This document shows positions 1 through 11,969 of a stretch of 64,000 bases of DNA, piece by piece. Each line of letters begins with the position of its first letter. Within the stretch, counting starts at the first letter, position 1. Position numbers and translations under genes: made by a program. The stretch comes from Hemerocallis citrina (lineage: Eukaryota; Streptophyta; Magnoliopsida; Asparagales; Asphodelaceae). The notes below the pieces were generated by a model that ran no database searches, was not told the origin of the DNA, and saw only the letters and a program-made list of their open reading frames with translations. The stretch spans positions 176,051,744 to 176,115,743 of the forward strand of contig CM030363.1 in NCBI GenBank assembly GCA_017893485.1, read 5' to 3'.

Positions 1-390
1 CCGCTTTTGTATGAACATTTATCGATGAATGAAAAAGGATTTTGGGGTCGAGCTTTCGGACTTGATATTTTTTCATATGAGGTTTTGTGTTGTGTTCTGC
101 GATGTAACGCCCCGCCCCAATACTCAGACAATTTTTAATATTTTTAGAAGACAACTTAGATACTATGTAGTACAACTACCCACCACAGGCTGCCTCTCAA
201 AAGGTGGTTAACCAATTAGGTGACTCTTGATCATAGGCAATTATATTTATACTCAAACTATTTTTGTATATTTTCCCATGTGGGACTATATTTCTCAATC
301 TCCTCTCAAATTCCTCAAATCCCGTGTACGCAGACCAGTCGACTGAACAATCGACCAGTCGACTGTTCACTGCAAATCTGGGGTATTACA

Positions 391-405
391 TACACCCCAC
401 CTTTA
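391..405 (-). promoter_or_regulatory. Polypurine tract of the TRIM
   Basis: The minus strand reads TAAAGGTGGGGTGTA directly before the LTR start TGTAATACCCC. This is the expected plus-strand priming site and agrees with the PBS-defined orientation. Confidence 0.8.
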
Positions 406-552
406 GAAATCAGCGTCCTCGCTGAGTACGGGGCACACATCTTGTGTAGGATCCGCCTTTCTAGCACCCTGCCTATCCTTAGAATCATCTCCCTGTCTAT
501 CCGGAGAATTACCTCCCTGCCGTGTATCAAATACACCCGGTGTAGAAAGTCG

Positions 553-564
553 GCTCTGATACCA
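553..564 (-). promoter_or_regulatory. Primer-binding site of the TRIM
   Basis: On the minus strand this reads TGGTATCAGAGC, the usual complement of the 3' end of initiator methionine tRNA. It lies 2 nt inside the LTR at 567 and fixes the element's orientation. Confidence 0.92.
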
Positions 565-887
565 TTTGTAACGCCCCGCCCCAATACTCAGACAATTTTT
601 AATATTTTTAGAAGACAAATTAGATACTATGTAGTACAACTGCCCACCACAGGCTGCCTCTCAAAAGGTGGTTAACCAATTAGGTGACTCTTGATCATAG
701 GCAATTATATTTATACTCAAACTATTTTTGTATATTTTTCCATGTGGGACTATATTTCTCAATCTCCTCTCAAATTCCCCAAATCCCGTGTACGCAGACC
801 AGTCGACTGAACAATCGACCAGTCGATTGTTCGCTGTAAATCTGGGGTATTACATGCGATGTGATCAAGTCTATAAGACTCTGAGTG

Positions 888-1450
888 ATATATCTTTTTC
901 TTCTTTTGTCAGATGACCGAAACTATTTTTGCCGACCCATGTGGTGTGGAACTCGAGTATCTTAGGAATAAGGTAAAATCCTTGGAGTCTAGCTTGGCAT
1001 GTCGCCTGTAAAGAAGCCACAGACCGGGAGGCGACGTTTTCTTTCTGTCTGAAGAGGGTGCAGCAATTGAGCATAGAGTTGGCTTGCCTGAAGAAGGCAA
1101 TGGTCGATCAGGATCTAGGGAGCGCCTGAGACACGACTATCAGCCTTTGGTGATTCCTCTTGGCAGCCGACCTCAGGTAGGGCGCCCCGTTCAGCAGACT
1201 CGTTCCTTCATGACATGTTGGTGGAGAAGGAACTGGAGATATATTGATTAAAGGTCATGCTTGGGGTGGCAGGGTCTCAGACCTGCCTCTCTAGAAAGCA
1301 GTTTGCCTTCCATGAGTGGCCCTTCTCCGACCCTTAGGCTTGAGCTGCCCAATCCTAGGGATGCTCAGAGTTCGGTGGCTGGGGTTCCACCCTGGCTGAC
1401 CCTAAAGGGAAGATTGATAGGCTCACCGAGGAGCAAACCCACTTAGTTGG
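888..1450 (+). pseudogene. Tat-A antisense ORF remnant
   Basis: After a polypyrimidine stretch ending TTTTGTCAG (an acceptor-like site) a short frame opens at ATG 913. It encodes about 32 residues of charged, coiled-coil-like sequence (LEYLRNKVKSLESSLA) before a stop. Open but frame-shifted stretches follow to about 1445. By position and style it matches the coiled-coil part of the antisense ORF of Tat-B at 43080-44320. No catalytic motif is visible. This is a degraded exon of the Tat extra ORF and certainly not functional. From 1450 to 1840 I see nothing more. Confidence 0.4.
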
Positions 1451-1841
1451 GCTCGAACTGGTTGGCATTGGTATGAGGTCCCCGAGACAGAGGAGCACGT
1501 CATGCAGTTGACTTTCAAGATCTATTGTGATCATGTTGTATTCTTTTTGATCTCGCTATTCATGTAATAACTTTATCAATAGATGGAGGTCAACTCCGAT
1601 CTACCTTGTGTAAATGTGTCACCTTGAAATTCAAAATATTAGTTTTGAAAATTGTAGCGTCTATTTAATTACACGATGTTGGAATTCGAAACACTGGCTT
1701 AGGGATGTGTGGCAGCGACTCTTTCACAACCGTTGGATGAGAATGTGCGACCCAGATCTGTCCACATCATCGTTGTGGGTTTCGAGGGTGCTTTCCTCCT
1801 GTAGCCTATATAAGCTCCCCTTGTTTTTCAGGATTTTGTCT

Positions 1842-2124
1842 ATCACCTTAGCCTAAGTGGTTCTCCTGTTACCCGCAGGACAGTTTGGGGTAAATTGGCG
1901 AGTATGGTTGCTTTGTCCCTGGCTGCCAGCAGGTGATAGGGTGATGCTTTAGAGCCTGGACTCCACTGGAGCCATATCACACCTCGTATGGGGCTTCAAG
2001 ATTTTGGAGAGCATCTTAGTTTATGTGGTTTTCCTACCACCCGCTGACAGTTAGGGGTAAAGCTGCGATTATGGTCACTCTGTCCCTAGCTATCTGCGGG
2101 TGATAGGATGATCACCTAAACCAG
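1842..2124. repeat. Two diverged copies of a ~167-bp repeat
   Basis: The blocks starting near 1842 (CACCTTAGCCTAAGTGGTT) and near 2010 (CATCTTAGTTTATGTGGTT) align over about 110 bp. Each holds an imperfect inverted motif (ACCCGCAG...GGTGATAG). They lie in the spacer between the antisense ORF and pol of Tat-A. Confidence 0.6.
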
Positions 2125-2159
2125 TTTTGTGCTAAGTCCTGTGTCGAGCTTGAGGTGCA

Positions 2160-2571
2160 GGCTAAACGGTGAGAACTTAGGATACTGTAGGGGCCGAAGC
2201 CCATGTCGAGCGACAGGAACTTAGGAAACTATCAAAATCTCCTGTTCAGGTCGAAGTCCATGCCGAGCGGCGAGAACTTGGGAGATTGTAAAAACCTCCC
2301 ATTAGGGTCAATGTCCATGCCGTAAACACCTCCCGTTAGAGTCGAAGTCCATGCTGAGTAGCGAGGAATTGTGAGATCGTAGAAGCCTCCCGCTAGGGTC
2401 GAAGCCTATGCCGAGCGGCAAGGACTTGAAAGATTATAAAAACCACCCTTTAGGGTCGAAGTCCATGCCGAGTGGCGAGAACTTGGGAGATTGTAAAAAT
2501 CTCCCGTTAGGGTCGAAGTCCATGCCGAGCGGCGAGGACTTGGGAGATTGTGAAAAATCTCTATTGCACTA
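2160..2571. repeat. 57-bp minisatellite, about 7 units
   Basis: The unit starts GGGTCGAAGTCCATGCCGAG and continues GCGGCGAGAACTTGGGAGAT. It recurs head to tail with point changes and one truncated unit near 2310. It occupies the 3' untranslated spacer of Tat-A. The units are diverged and lack spacers, so this is not a CRISPR array. Between 2571 and 2954 only the eroded integrase C-terminus of Tat-A (minus strand) can be suspected. Confidence 0.85.
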
Positions 2572-2599
2572 CAATTGCTTGGGTGTTGACTGAAATCAG

Positions 2600-5345
2600 A
2601 ATAGTTGCTTCGGAAACAAAGTTTCATTTGCTTGATTGCCAATGGCTGGCGCTTATTACAATTGTTGATACATGTATGGGCCATTATGGACTTTCATACA
2701 ATTTGATCAAGTGTTCCACGTTCCAGGTCCTTTTGACTACCCCCCCCTCCCTCAAGTCGGTAAGTGTCTAGACGCACCATTTTGGAGCCTGTATGGGCCC
2801 TCCCAGTTTGGAGCCAGCTTTCCTCTCTTGTGTGGTTCGGAGATATCGAGCCTTCTAAGTACGAGATCACTCTCTTTGATGTTCGTTGGCCGGACCTTTT
2901 GTTGTAGAATTGTTCAACACTCTATTGGTAAATATTTCTTCTGAGAAAAGACATCTAGCGAACTTCTTCGAGAAGGTCCAAGTTGGCCCTGAGGTTGTTC
3001 GAGTTCGACTCCTTATTGAAGCCTATAATCCTTGGTGAAGGTAGTCCGACCTCCAAGGGGATTACAGACTCTGTTCCATAAGTCAAGTTGGAGGGTGACT
3101 CACCGATTGGGACCCTCTTTGTGGTTCGGTATGACCAAGGAACACTAGGTAGTTCGTCGACCCACAATCCCTTTGGGGATTCATCCAATCGCTTTTTGAG
3201 GCCCTCGAAGATTTGCATGTTCGCATTCTCAGCCTGGCCAATGGATTGGGGTTGTGAGATCAAAGAGAACCGCTGCTGGATCCCGGGGTCCTCGCAAAAT
3301 TTATGGAAACCTTTCCTTGCGAACTGAGTCCCATTATCAGCGATGAGGACCCGCAGTATCCCGAACCAATAAATGATGTGTTTCAAAAGAACTATTGAGC
3401 CTGATGCTTGGTGATGGTGTCCAGGAGTTCTGCTTCAATCCACTTAGTAAAATAGTCGATGCCACAATGAGAAATCATCTCTGACCAGTCTTCTTAGGAA
3501 AGGGACCGATAAGGCCCATTCCCCACATGGCAAATGGTGCGAGACTGACAAGTGATTTGAGCAGGGCTTGGGGGGCATGCTTAACAGAGGAGAATCTTTG
3601 GAAAGACCCACATGTTTTAACCATGTATTGAGCATCTTGAAGGAGGGTTGGCCAATAGTAGCCGTGGTTAAGGACTTTTTTGGCAAGGGTCCGGATACCC
3701 ATATGGCAACTTCCAATCTCTTCATGCATCTATCTCAAAGCGTCCCAGAATTCTTTCGAGCTGAGACACCGCAGATAGGGTCTCCCATCGACCTTGGTGT
3801 AGGGCTACAAATGAGCCGAGCCAAGCCAAGTATCTTGAGGCTCGAGCTCGGCTCGTTAAGGAATCGAGCTCAGTTTTGAGCTCGAGCTCGGCTCAAGACG
3901 AGCTCGAGCCGAGCTTTGACCGAATTCGAGCCGAGTAGCTCGCGAGCTTAGCCTAAAATCATAAAAAGCCCAAGCTCGAGCTCGTCTCGTTAAGCTACTG
4001 ATCTCGATTTCGAGCTCGAGCTCGTCTCGAGTCGAGCTTTGACCAAGATCGAGCCGAATAGCTCGCGAATAGCTCGGTTCGTCTGCAGCCCTACCTTGGT
4101 GTAAGAACGCTCGTAGAGCACGCCATCCATAAGCATGAATCCCTTAGTCCAGACTCGGACTTTTTTGGCCTCGATTGATCTTGTGGAAGTACATCGTCTC
4201 TCAAGAAATCCAAGATTAGGTCCATCTACCTTGGTGCTTGCACGGGCGGGTCGAGGTAGAGGACCTCAGTGTTCTCTATACTTGGACACTGGAAAACCTC
4301 CACCAGGACTGTGTGATCTAGCCCATCAAAGGAAAAGGAGGCCAACTTGGACAGAGCATCTTCCCGAACGTTCTGTTCTTGAAGGATTCGAGTAAATAAG
4401 GTGTCTTCGAAGTCTACGAGGAGAAGTTTGACATGTGCCAAATATTGCATCATTCGGGCATCGTGAGCTTCATACTCCCCACAAACTTGGTTGATGATGA
4501 GTTGGGAGTCACTTATAATACTAGCATTCCAAAGCATCAAGACTCTTAATCTCTTGGCCCCGGCTTTCCAGGCCAGTAGAAGTCTGACAATCAAGACATC
4601 GTACTCTGCTTCGTTGTTCGATGCTTTGCAACTGAAGCGCAGAGAATACTGGAGGATGAAGCTGTCAGGGCCGCTCAGAATGACCCCCGCTTCGCTCCCC
4701 TCTTCGCAGGAAGAACCATCCACGTACAGCTCCCACATAGGCTCATCTTGCCGTGCCTCGTTAGTCTATGGGATCATGCACTCTGTGATGAATTCGGCTA
4801 GCGCCTGTCCCTTAATAGAAGTTATTGGCTTGTAGATAATGTCATGCTGGCTCTTCGATCGACCACTTGAGTAACCAGCTGGAATTCTTCAGTTTATTGA
4901 GGACTTATTTAAGAGGCTGGTCGGTGTGCACTTCAATGGAGTGGGCCTGAAAATAGGGACAAAGTTTTCGTGTGGCCTTCACCATTTTGGTGTAGTGGAG
5001 CTCGGCATCATGGAGGACTTTGCTGATAGATGGGTCTTTGGACCCATCGTCCTCTCTGGCTAGGACGGTGCTTAGTGCTTGTTCTGATGCTGCCAGGTAA
5101 AGGCAGAGGATCTTGCCCAGCTTGATTTTGCTAAGTAGCGGGGGACTGATGAGGTAGTGCTTTAGCTGGTCGAACACTCACTGTTGAGGTTCTCCCCATT
5201 CGAAGCTCTTCACCCCCCGGAGTGCCTTGAAGAAGGGGAGAGACTTCTCCCCCGATCTTGATAGGAATCGCCCGATTGTAACCAGGCAACCAGTAAGCAT
5301 CTGGATTCCTTCACATTCATAGGAGGGGCCATGTCTAATTTGACC
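2600..5345 (-). pseudogene. Tat-A pol: RT end, RNase H, second RNase H, integrase
   Basis: Reading the minus strand from right to left: RT thumb/connection (5345-4905; MLTGCLV, FFKALRG), tether to RNase H (VHTDQPLK), a Tat-specific second RNase H (4738-4226; begins LYVDGSS, NNEAEY), the integrase zinc-binding part (3729-3475; HYGYYWPTLLQDA-like, C-X-F-RFS with one cysteine eroded) and the integrase core (3386-2955; ADNGTQF, QSIGQAENAN). Frameshifts and stops separate the pieces, and an hAT MITE at 3800-4093 splits the region between RNase H and integrase. Protease and the catalytic RT palm are missing because a deletion near 5365 removes them. It is non-functional. Confidence 0.82.
3800..4093. 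mobile_element. hAT-type MITE, GAGCTCGAGCTCG-rich
   Basis: The 294-bp insert has terminal inverted repeats TAGGGCTACAAATGAGCCGA and TAGGGCTGCAGACGAACCGA (second read from the right end). A perfect 8-bp duplication CCTTGGTG (3792-3799 and 4094-4101) is the size expected for hAT. Its interior is built of GAGCTCGAGCTCG palindromes, a familiar composition for plant hAT MITEs with these ends. It has no coding capacity. Confidence 0.93.
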
Positions 5346-5499
5346 TTGATCTTCTCAGGATTTGTTTATATCCTGTGGAAATGGTAGTAAAACCTGCAGT
5401 CCTTTTTCTTGTTACCATTGTTGGATCGAGTGGGATGCCGGAGGATGCTGGAAGATGCCGTCGCCCTCTATCTCCTTTAGGATGGTGGACACACTCGCA

Positions 5500-6316
5500 T
5501 TGAGCTGAGTGAATTTGTCAAACCTGGAGACTGGAGGTGGGCGCCTCTGCCCGGAGGCGTCCTTCTTGGTCTTCTTTGGTGCTTCTGCATCGTCTGCCTT
5601 ACTCTTCCCTCTTGCAGAGGAATCCCTTCGACTAGCTGGGTGTAACCCCTATTCAGCTCGGATACACTTCTTGCTCCTGAAAAGGAGGTCAGGGAAGTCT
5701 ACAAAAGGCTTCTTGGCGAGGGATGCCTTCAACGAGTCATGCCTAACATTATGCCGTAAATCCGCAGCTGTGACCACGGCGTCGAGGGAGGAAATCGATC
5801 GAGCTTCAATGGTGAACCTCCGTACGAAGTTCTGGTAGGACTCTCCATCATTCTGCGCTGGTCTTCTTAGTCTTACAGCTAGTGACGCAGTGGGCAAGAA
5901 AAGTTTCTTCTAGCTAGTGGAAGGAGGAGATGAAATTGTGAGCGAGCCGGGAATACCATTCTCGAGCTGGGCCTTGTAATGTAGCAGGAAAGGCATGACA
6001 TAGGAGTGCATCTGATGCGCTGTAAATCATCATAAGGGTTTTAAAACCCACCATGTGATCAGCCGAATCTGACTTTCTGTTGTAAGTTTCGAAGACCGGG
6101 GGCTTGAAGGTTCTTTGGATTGGGGTCGCCTAGATCTGAGAAGAGAAGGGGGGTTGAATAGGTCGGTACCCCTGGTTCGGCTGCCTCCGGCCATCCTGGA
6201 TCTGAGAAGAGAAGAGAAGGGGGGTTGAACAGGTTTGACGACGACGTCCTCATGCCGCTCGGATCGGGTCAACCCATGGGACTCCTGATTCTCGTCCCCT
6301 CTGGTTCGGCAACTGC
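5500..6316 (-). pseudogene. Tat-A gag, C-terminal two thirds
   Basis: The conserved retrotransposon Gag block is at 5897-5649 on the minus strand (QNDGESYQNFVRRFTIEARS and a ...FPDLLFRSKKCIRAE tail). The CRFYYHFH-type zinc-binding remnant lies further left near 5400. The frame is broken by stops. The N-terminal part continues on the far side of the hAT element at 9133-9541, and the start codon region is beyond the next insertion at 13050. Gag forms the particle that packages the element RNA; this copy cannot. Confidence 0.75.
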
Positions 6317-7137
6317 TAGGGGTGGCAACTGAGTCGGGTCGACCTACGACTATCTCACTTACCCGGACCAGTGTTAACCCGGTTTGGGTTCGGGTCGAAC
6401 CCGAAACCGTAACCAGGTTGACTCGGGGCGTAAAAACCCAACCAAAACCCACTTGGCCCGACCCACAAACCTGAAACTCACACCCGGCTTGCCCGAACCC
6501 AACCTACTGACCCACCGACCTACCGGTTTGCGCCTATTTGGCCCGCGTGGGTCAAACGGGCCAAACACAGCAAGTATAGGGGGGGTTGGCCTATACAAAC
6601 CCCCTAACTTCAATCAAAATTTTTTATACACCTTACTCTCTTACTCTCTCTCCTATTACTACTCAATTCAATCAAAAAACATTCAACAAAGAATCAAGCA
6701 ACAAAGAAAGGAACAATTTCGTTCGTATCGAATTCGCGTCGATTCAACACTCTCATCTCCATCTACTACAAACTCTCTCATCGAAGAAGCTCTCTCTCTC
6801 TCATTCTACGACAATGCGACTACGTCTACAACACTTATCAATTGACTACATCTACTTCTAATATTTTTTTCTCTCACATTTCTATATACGATTATTCGCG
6901 GAGTACGGTATCAGAATTTCACAACCCTCTCAACTCTTTATTATTGTTGTAGTTATAATTAATTTTTCGTATTTGTTTGTTGGTTTTTAGCTACTCTCTC
7001 TCTCAACCCTCCTATTATTTTTTAGATTTTTTTTAACATACCACTCTTATATTGTTTTTTTAAAATTTGTTTACATACACAATTAAAACACTAGAAATCG
7101 TTTTTTACAAGCACTACTACTACAAACACTTTAATCA

Positions 7138-8619
7138 TGTCTAGATCACGTGGTAGCGGTCGTAGCCAAAGTGGATAAGATTCTAGTAGTTCTTCTCGTC
7201 GACCTCCAAAAATCCCACAATTATACTAAATTTTTGTTGTTCCTGCTTATACTAAAATTTTGAAGTATTTTAATCATTCTCCTATGTTGTATTGTATTGC
7301 TACTGTTATGGATCCTCGTATCAAATTAGTCGGTACGAGTAGTTTGATTAAAATATTTTTTACTTTACTTGGAGATTTATTTGAATATGATATTAATGAA
7401 TTTTTAATTAAATTTGAATCGACATTGAACAACTTGTATGGTTATTATGATAGAACTTTTGCATCTAGTAGTACAACTAGTATAGTTACATCTTCTTCTT
7501 CTACTTCTAGAGGTAAGGGTAAGAGTACATTAGAAGATACCACTACTAATTTACTTGCTCGTATTCAATAAAAAAAACCTAGGACTAGTGCACCTAATGT
7601 AACACCCCGCAAAATTGAGTTATGACAATATTGCCCATGGGTGTTACGCAGATGTATTTTATACTGTTACGAGTAATATCCGTAACGTATTTGCAAAGTA
7701 TCTAAATCTTGTATTCCGGGCGAGAACCAATACTTGCAAAGTATCTAAATCTTGTAGTAGTCATAGTAGTAGATTACATGGCGAGAGACTGAACCCTATA
7801 ATGAGGAGTATGATAAAGGCTAGCTCTCGGACCTATGTTATGGGATGCATAGAATCCGAACAATGATGCATTAGTGTCATCGTAGTGTAATATCTGCATT
7901 AGGCATTAGGTCATATCATACATTGACATATTTAGGATGGTCACTTTTCACATTTTGTTTTTGCATTCAAGTTTGTAATTGCTAAAGTAGAAGAATCGTT
8001 GTATTATAGCATTGCGTCAGTTGTATGCAACTGACGTACCCACAGTTTTCTAGTTGCAGGACTGATTTTGGCATGGACTTGAAGTCACTGTGAGAGATGT
8101 CATAAGATTGAAGAGCTTTCATTGTCATATATGTACTATACTTATTTAATTCTGATGTGCTGTTGTAAAGAACATGTTGTAAATAAAAAGTTTTAAATTC
8201 CTTGTAAATTTGTACGAAGTTGAAGTAAAAGATCCTGTTTTTGCTACGAATTACCCGTGTTTGGAATACGGGGCGTTACACCTAATGAATTAAATTGGTA
8301 TATTCAACAAGATAGTGAGAGTTCTAATACTAAGATTGAAGTGCTATAATGGTGGACAGAATATGAAAATCTTTTTCCTATTCTTTTACATATGGCCAGA
8401 GATCTACTAACTCCTCCTGTATCCACAGTTGCTTCAGAAAGTATTTTTTCTACAAGTGGCAGGGTTCTTACAGATTACAAAAAATTGATTGAAGCCGGAT
8501 TGCTGGAGATACTTGTCTGCACCGAAGATTGGATGAAGGCTGAAGACAGGACTCAAGGAAAAGCAACATCTACATCAACAAGTGGAAGAAACTCGCCTGA
8601 AGTCAAACAAGATGCATGA
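7138..8619 (+). pseudogene. Truncated hAT transposase
   Basis: The frame starts at ATG 7138 with a Ser/Arg-rich N-terminus (MSRSRGSGRSQSG) and hits stops within 15 codons. A C-terminal part of the catalytic region follows at 7260-7571 (YFNHSPMLYCIATVMDPRIK, the segment before the dimerisation domain). A solo LTR interrupts it, and the gene resumes at 8289 and ends at 8619 with the hAT dimerisation domain (PPVSTVASESIFSTSGRVLT). The BED zinc finger and most of the RNase H-fold catalytic core are absent, so this is an internal deletion derivative that cannot catalyse transposition. Confidence 0.85.
7598..8280 (+). mobile_element. 683-bp solo LTR nested in the hAT
   Basis: It begins TGTAACACCCCG and ends CGGGGCGTTACA, flanked by a perfect 5-bp duplication CCTAA (7593-7597 and 8281-8285). 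The 3' end (GGAATACGGGGCG) is like that of the chromovirus LTRs elsewhere in the window, which suggests plus orientation. There are two further partial copies of the family at 26285-26848 and 34262-34500. It splits the hAT transposase frame between ...LLARIQ and the last exon-like block. Confidence 0.9.
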
Positions 8620-9132
8620 GTAGGGAATTTTGGGATATGAGATCCTAGTTAGGGTTAAGTAGAGGTGCACGGAAGTAGTCCAATGTCCTCTCTTCAATCT
8701 AACTCTAGGTTATCTTGAACTCTAGATTCAGATTATCCCCTCAAACATGTAAATGTAAATAAAGAAATAGGTATATTCTTTATGAGTTTCTATTACTTGT
8801 ATTACTATGTAAAAAACTTATAAAAAATTTATAGAAGTTGAAATGAATAATATATGCATTTTTTCACTCTTATACAGTTGTACGTCTTGTATTTTTTTCT
8901 TTTTGTAAGTGAAGTTGTAACAAAAAATTAAAGAAAATAAAAAAGTAATATTAACCGGGCCAACCCGCTACCCGGCCTGACCCGAAACAGGTTCACGGGT
9001 CGACCGGGTTGAATTTTTGGATTTCGAACCCGGTCTGTTATCTTGCCAACTTGACCTGGGCCCTCCTGAATATCGGGCCGACCCGAGTGGGTTCGACCCT
9101 ACCCGGCCCGAACGACCTGATTGCCACCCCTA

Positions 9133-9541
9133 GCGAATGCCTTCACCGTGATGGTGTTGGGTGTGTTCGCTCCGGGCTCCACCTCAAAGTGCTTGAAGAA
9201 TCTCAACCCGGAACTCGTGGAATTCGGCCCTGGTAACGTGGCCTCCCTCCGCTCGACCATTGAGAGGTCGGTGACTCCTTGGGGAACTGTTGCGCTCCTG
9301 GTTGTTCGGATGGGAGGAGTGATTGCTTCAACTCAGTCGTGGTCGGAGGGTGCCTCGTTCCTGGAACGACTGAGGCAGTTGCAGAGATCATCCTCGTTCA
9401 GTATGTTCTTTATGATGTGTCGGAGGTCAGGGCTCTCCGAGGACTCAGAATTCCGAACCACTGAACAAGAAGCAGTTGGAGCTGGAGCGAGCGGATGCTC
9501 GGCCCATCACTATTGTGATTCCTGGGTGACTACTTGACTGT
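9133..9541 (-). pseudogene. Tat-A gag, N-terminal part
   Basis: This minus-strand sequence between the hAT and the 3.4-kb solo LTR continues Gag. It is Pro/Ser/Gln-rich (SSESPDLRHIIKN, LLPSEQPGAQQF) and low in motif content, as Gag N-termini usually are. Stops occur in frame. The initiating codon lies beyond the next insertion, at about 13050 (MAPKARKTTTLG). Confidence 0.55.
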
Positions 9542-10004
9542 GCGATTGTAACCCCTGTTTTTCCAAAAAGGTATTTTTTGATATTTTCTGTATTTAAAAT
9601 TTTCGCAAATTATTTTTATTGTTAAAATTAGATTATTTCATAAATTATATTTATTAATTATTGTATTAATTTTCTTATTGGATTATTTTCATTTTATATT
9701 ATTTTCTTGCATTTTTGACCCCCGTGTGCTGTTTGTGCGCCGATTGTCCGTTTTGCACCATTTTGGATTCTTTTTCGCATTTTCTTGGTCTCATTCATAT
9801 TTGTTATTTATTTTTGGGTTATGATGAATTTTTAGAAGTGTTTTGACCAATTTGAGATTTTTGGCCCTTAAGGAGATTTTTAAGAGCCATATGATTCATT
9901 GTATTTTGTATCTCCATTTGAAATCTACCCAATACCCATTATCCAATTGTATACCTATTTACTCCTATTGATATCCACTATCCATTAACCCATATTTGAT
10001 CTCC

Positions 10005-10012
10005 TATATATA
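10005..10012 (+). promoter_or_regulatory. Putative TATA box of the solo LTR
   Basis: TATATATA follows an AT-rich U3-like stretch and precedes a C-rich leader, as at the corresponding site (40148) of the sister LTR. The inference is positional only. Confidence 0.45.
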
Positions 10013-11969
10013 CTCCTAATACTAAATAATCCCTAACCCTAATTTCTTTCTCTCTCCCTCCCCTATTCCTATCCGGCCTCCATCATCTCCCTCCCGGCCT
10101 GCATATTATACCCCAGGCCGACCCTCTCTTTCCTCTCCCTAGCCATTGCCGTTCACCACAATCAAATCCCTCCACCATACTACAACTCCGTACTACAAAA
10201 CCCTTCTTCCTTGCACTCCTTGTGGCCGGCCCTTCACCAAAACAGCACCCACCTTCAAGAACAGCCCCCCCCCCTCTTCATCCCTTGCTGATTTGGAGTT
10301 GTGGGTAGCGTCTGTTTGAGTCGTGCTTCAAGAAGACGATCATAGGCAAGATTCGGTTCGTGGGTTCGCTTGGAATCACGCGTGGAAGGACTTTTGCACG
10401 TGGGTTTTCATTGCTAGGCTTTGTAGCGCCGTGTTCATCATCAACAAGGCAAGTAACTTGTACTTAAATTTCTTAGGTTGATACAAGTAGAAAGTTCACA
10501 CATAGGATAGTTTGAGACTAGAGACGGCCAAAGATCATATTTTTAATTGTGGGTTTCGTCTCTATTGTTCAAAACAGGCCATAGACGACTTAGGACATGA
10601 AGTTTGATAGGATTGTGCCTTAGGAATCACCCAAACGCGGTTTGATCGCGTATGTGCCATATCGTGTATCCGATGTTTGTTTGAACACCATATGAGAAAT
10701 ACTAGATTTTAACATGTTAGATACCCTCCATTATGACATTTGGACAATGGGTAGACATTGTTTTGAGTTTGGAAGAGTTTGGATGATTTTTGAGGAAGTT
10801 ATGACGTTTTGAAGTTTAGTTGAGAAATCTGAAAATTTGGATTGAACTGGATTGATTGCTGTTTTTACCTGAATTAGAGTCCGAATCTCAACGTGACTAT
10901 TTCTGAGTAATTTGTAGATAATCGAATCTAATTTCTAATCCCACTGGTTTCACCCCGTTTGGAGTTCGTATTAATTAGTTATGAATATTTTAGTAACTGT
11001 ATGCCGGTAGTTTCCAGATTCATTTCGGGGTAGATTTTATCACCAATTTATTTTCAAGATCCAAGTTAGACATAATTTCATGCCACAAGATTTTGTCCAG
11101 TGTTTCAACATGATGTTAGGTAGTTCCCAGATTTATGTGGTATTTTAAAGACGAGTTTTGAGTGATGTCTTATATCCTTTTCTATATATCGCTTTTGCTG
11201 TAAACTGCGTGTGATTGTATGTTCAATGCCGTGTTCACCTTATTTATAATTACTGTATGAATATTTTATGTGAGATATGAAAGTTGGGTAATTGTGTATA
11301 CTTTCATCCCGTTTTGGCAGAAGTGGATTCTGATGCACTGTGTGCAAGATATGCATGATTTTGTACAGCGGTGTTGAAGAATTCCAGATCCATCAAAACT
11401 GTGTTATGTGTTATTTTCTATTTTTGAAAACATATCTATACTTTCTGGAAAAATATGAAAATTTATATTTTGAGACTATACATATAGAGGATTACTCCAG
11501 AATTTTCGTGGATTTAATTAATGACTTTGTATGCTATTTTCATGTGGTTTAAGTTATTCCCCTGTTTTTTGGCTGTACATGAAAACTGTGTTGAAATGTG
11601 TTTTAAGTTGAGATGTTGTGAACTAGTATATAGAATTATTATATCCGTTAGAAGCGTGTGGATGTCTAGTTTCCAAATCCTTTGACGGATCATGATTTAC
11701 ATGTCTGTAGATCTTTGGATCACTGTTTTTGTACAGACTGGTCTTGCTGTCCTGACTATAAAAATATACCAATTTGCTCGTATTTGTGAATGTTTGGTAC
11801 CTATACTTGCTGATCTAATTTCCTGAGTCTAAACCTGATTATAACCTATTAGTTTGACATTATTTAGTACACTCTCATGCCTGTTGATGATCTTAATAAT
11901 ATAAGTAACTAAGCCGGGGTTTATGGGAAAGATCGAATAGTGGATAATTCAGAAACGTGTACTCGGAAG

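Larger units (their letters stand above)
103..854 (-). mobile_element. Complete TRIM (miniature LTR retrotransposon)
   Basis: Two 288-bp LTRs (103-390 and 567-854) flank only 176 bp of internal sequence, and the whole is bounded by a perfect 5-bp target duplication TGCGA (98-102 and 855-859). I count 7 mismatches between the LTRs, about 2.4%. The ends are TGTAACGCCCCG and GGGGTATTACA. A primer-binding site and a polypurine tract sit in the right places for minus-strand orientation. There is no coding capacity, so mobilisation would need a related autonomous element. It lies in a probable intron of the Tat-A antisense gene. The solo LTR at 37001-37497 is a diverged relative, sharing about 230 bp. 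Confidence 0.93.
6317..9132 (+). mobile_element. Non-autonomous hAT transposon
   Basis: Terminal repeats TAGGGGTGGCAA (6317) and TTGCCACCCCTA (end 9132) are flanked by an imperfect 8-bp duplication, GCAACTGC on the left and GCGAATGC on the right (6 of 8). Both subterminal regions are rich in GGGTCGACCCGG-like motifs, as in other plant hAT ends. The interior holds 5' UTR-like sequence, an internally deleted transposase gene and a nested solo LTR (7598-8280). It is inserted in gag of Tat-A, whose Gag-like sequence resumes on both sides. Confidence 0.88.

Noticed and set aside
2160..2571. CRISPR-like array of direct repeats
   Set aside because: The units are contiguous without unique spacers and diverged from one another. 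It is a plant minisatellite in a retrotransposon.
6030..6452. Minus-strand 140-codon frame across the left hAT end
   Set aside because: It spans the junction of Tat gag and hAT and is driven by GGGTCGACCCGG repeats. It is not a gene.
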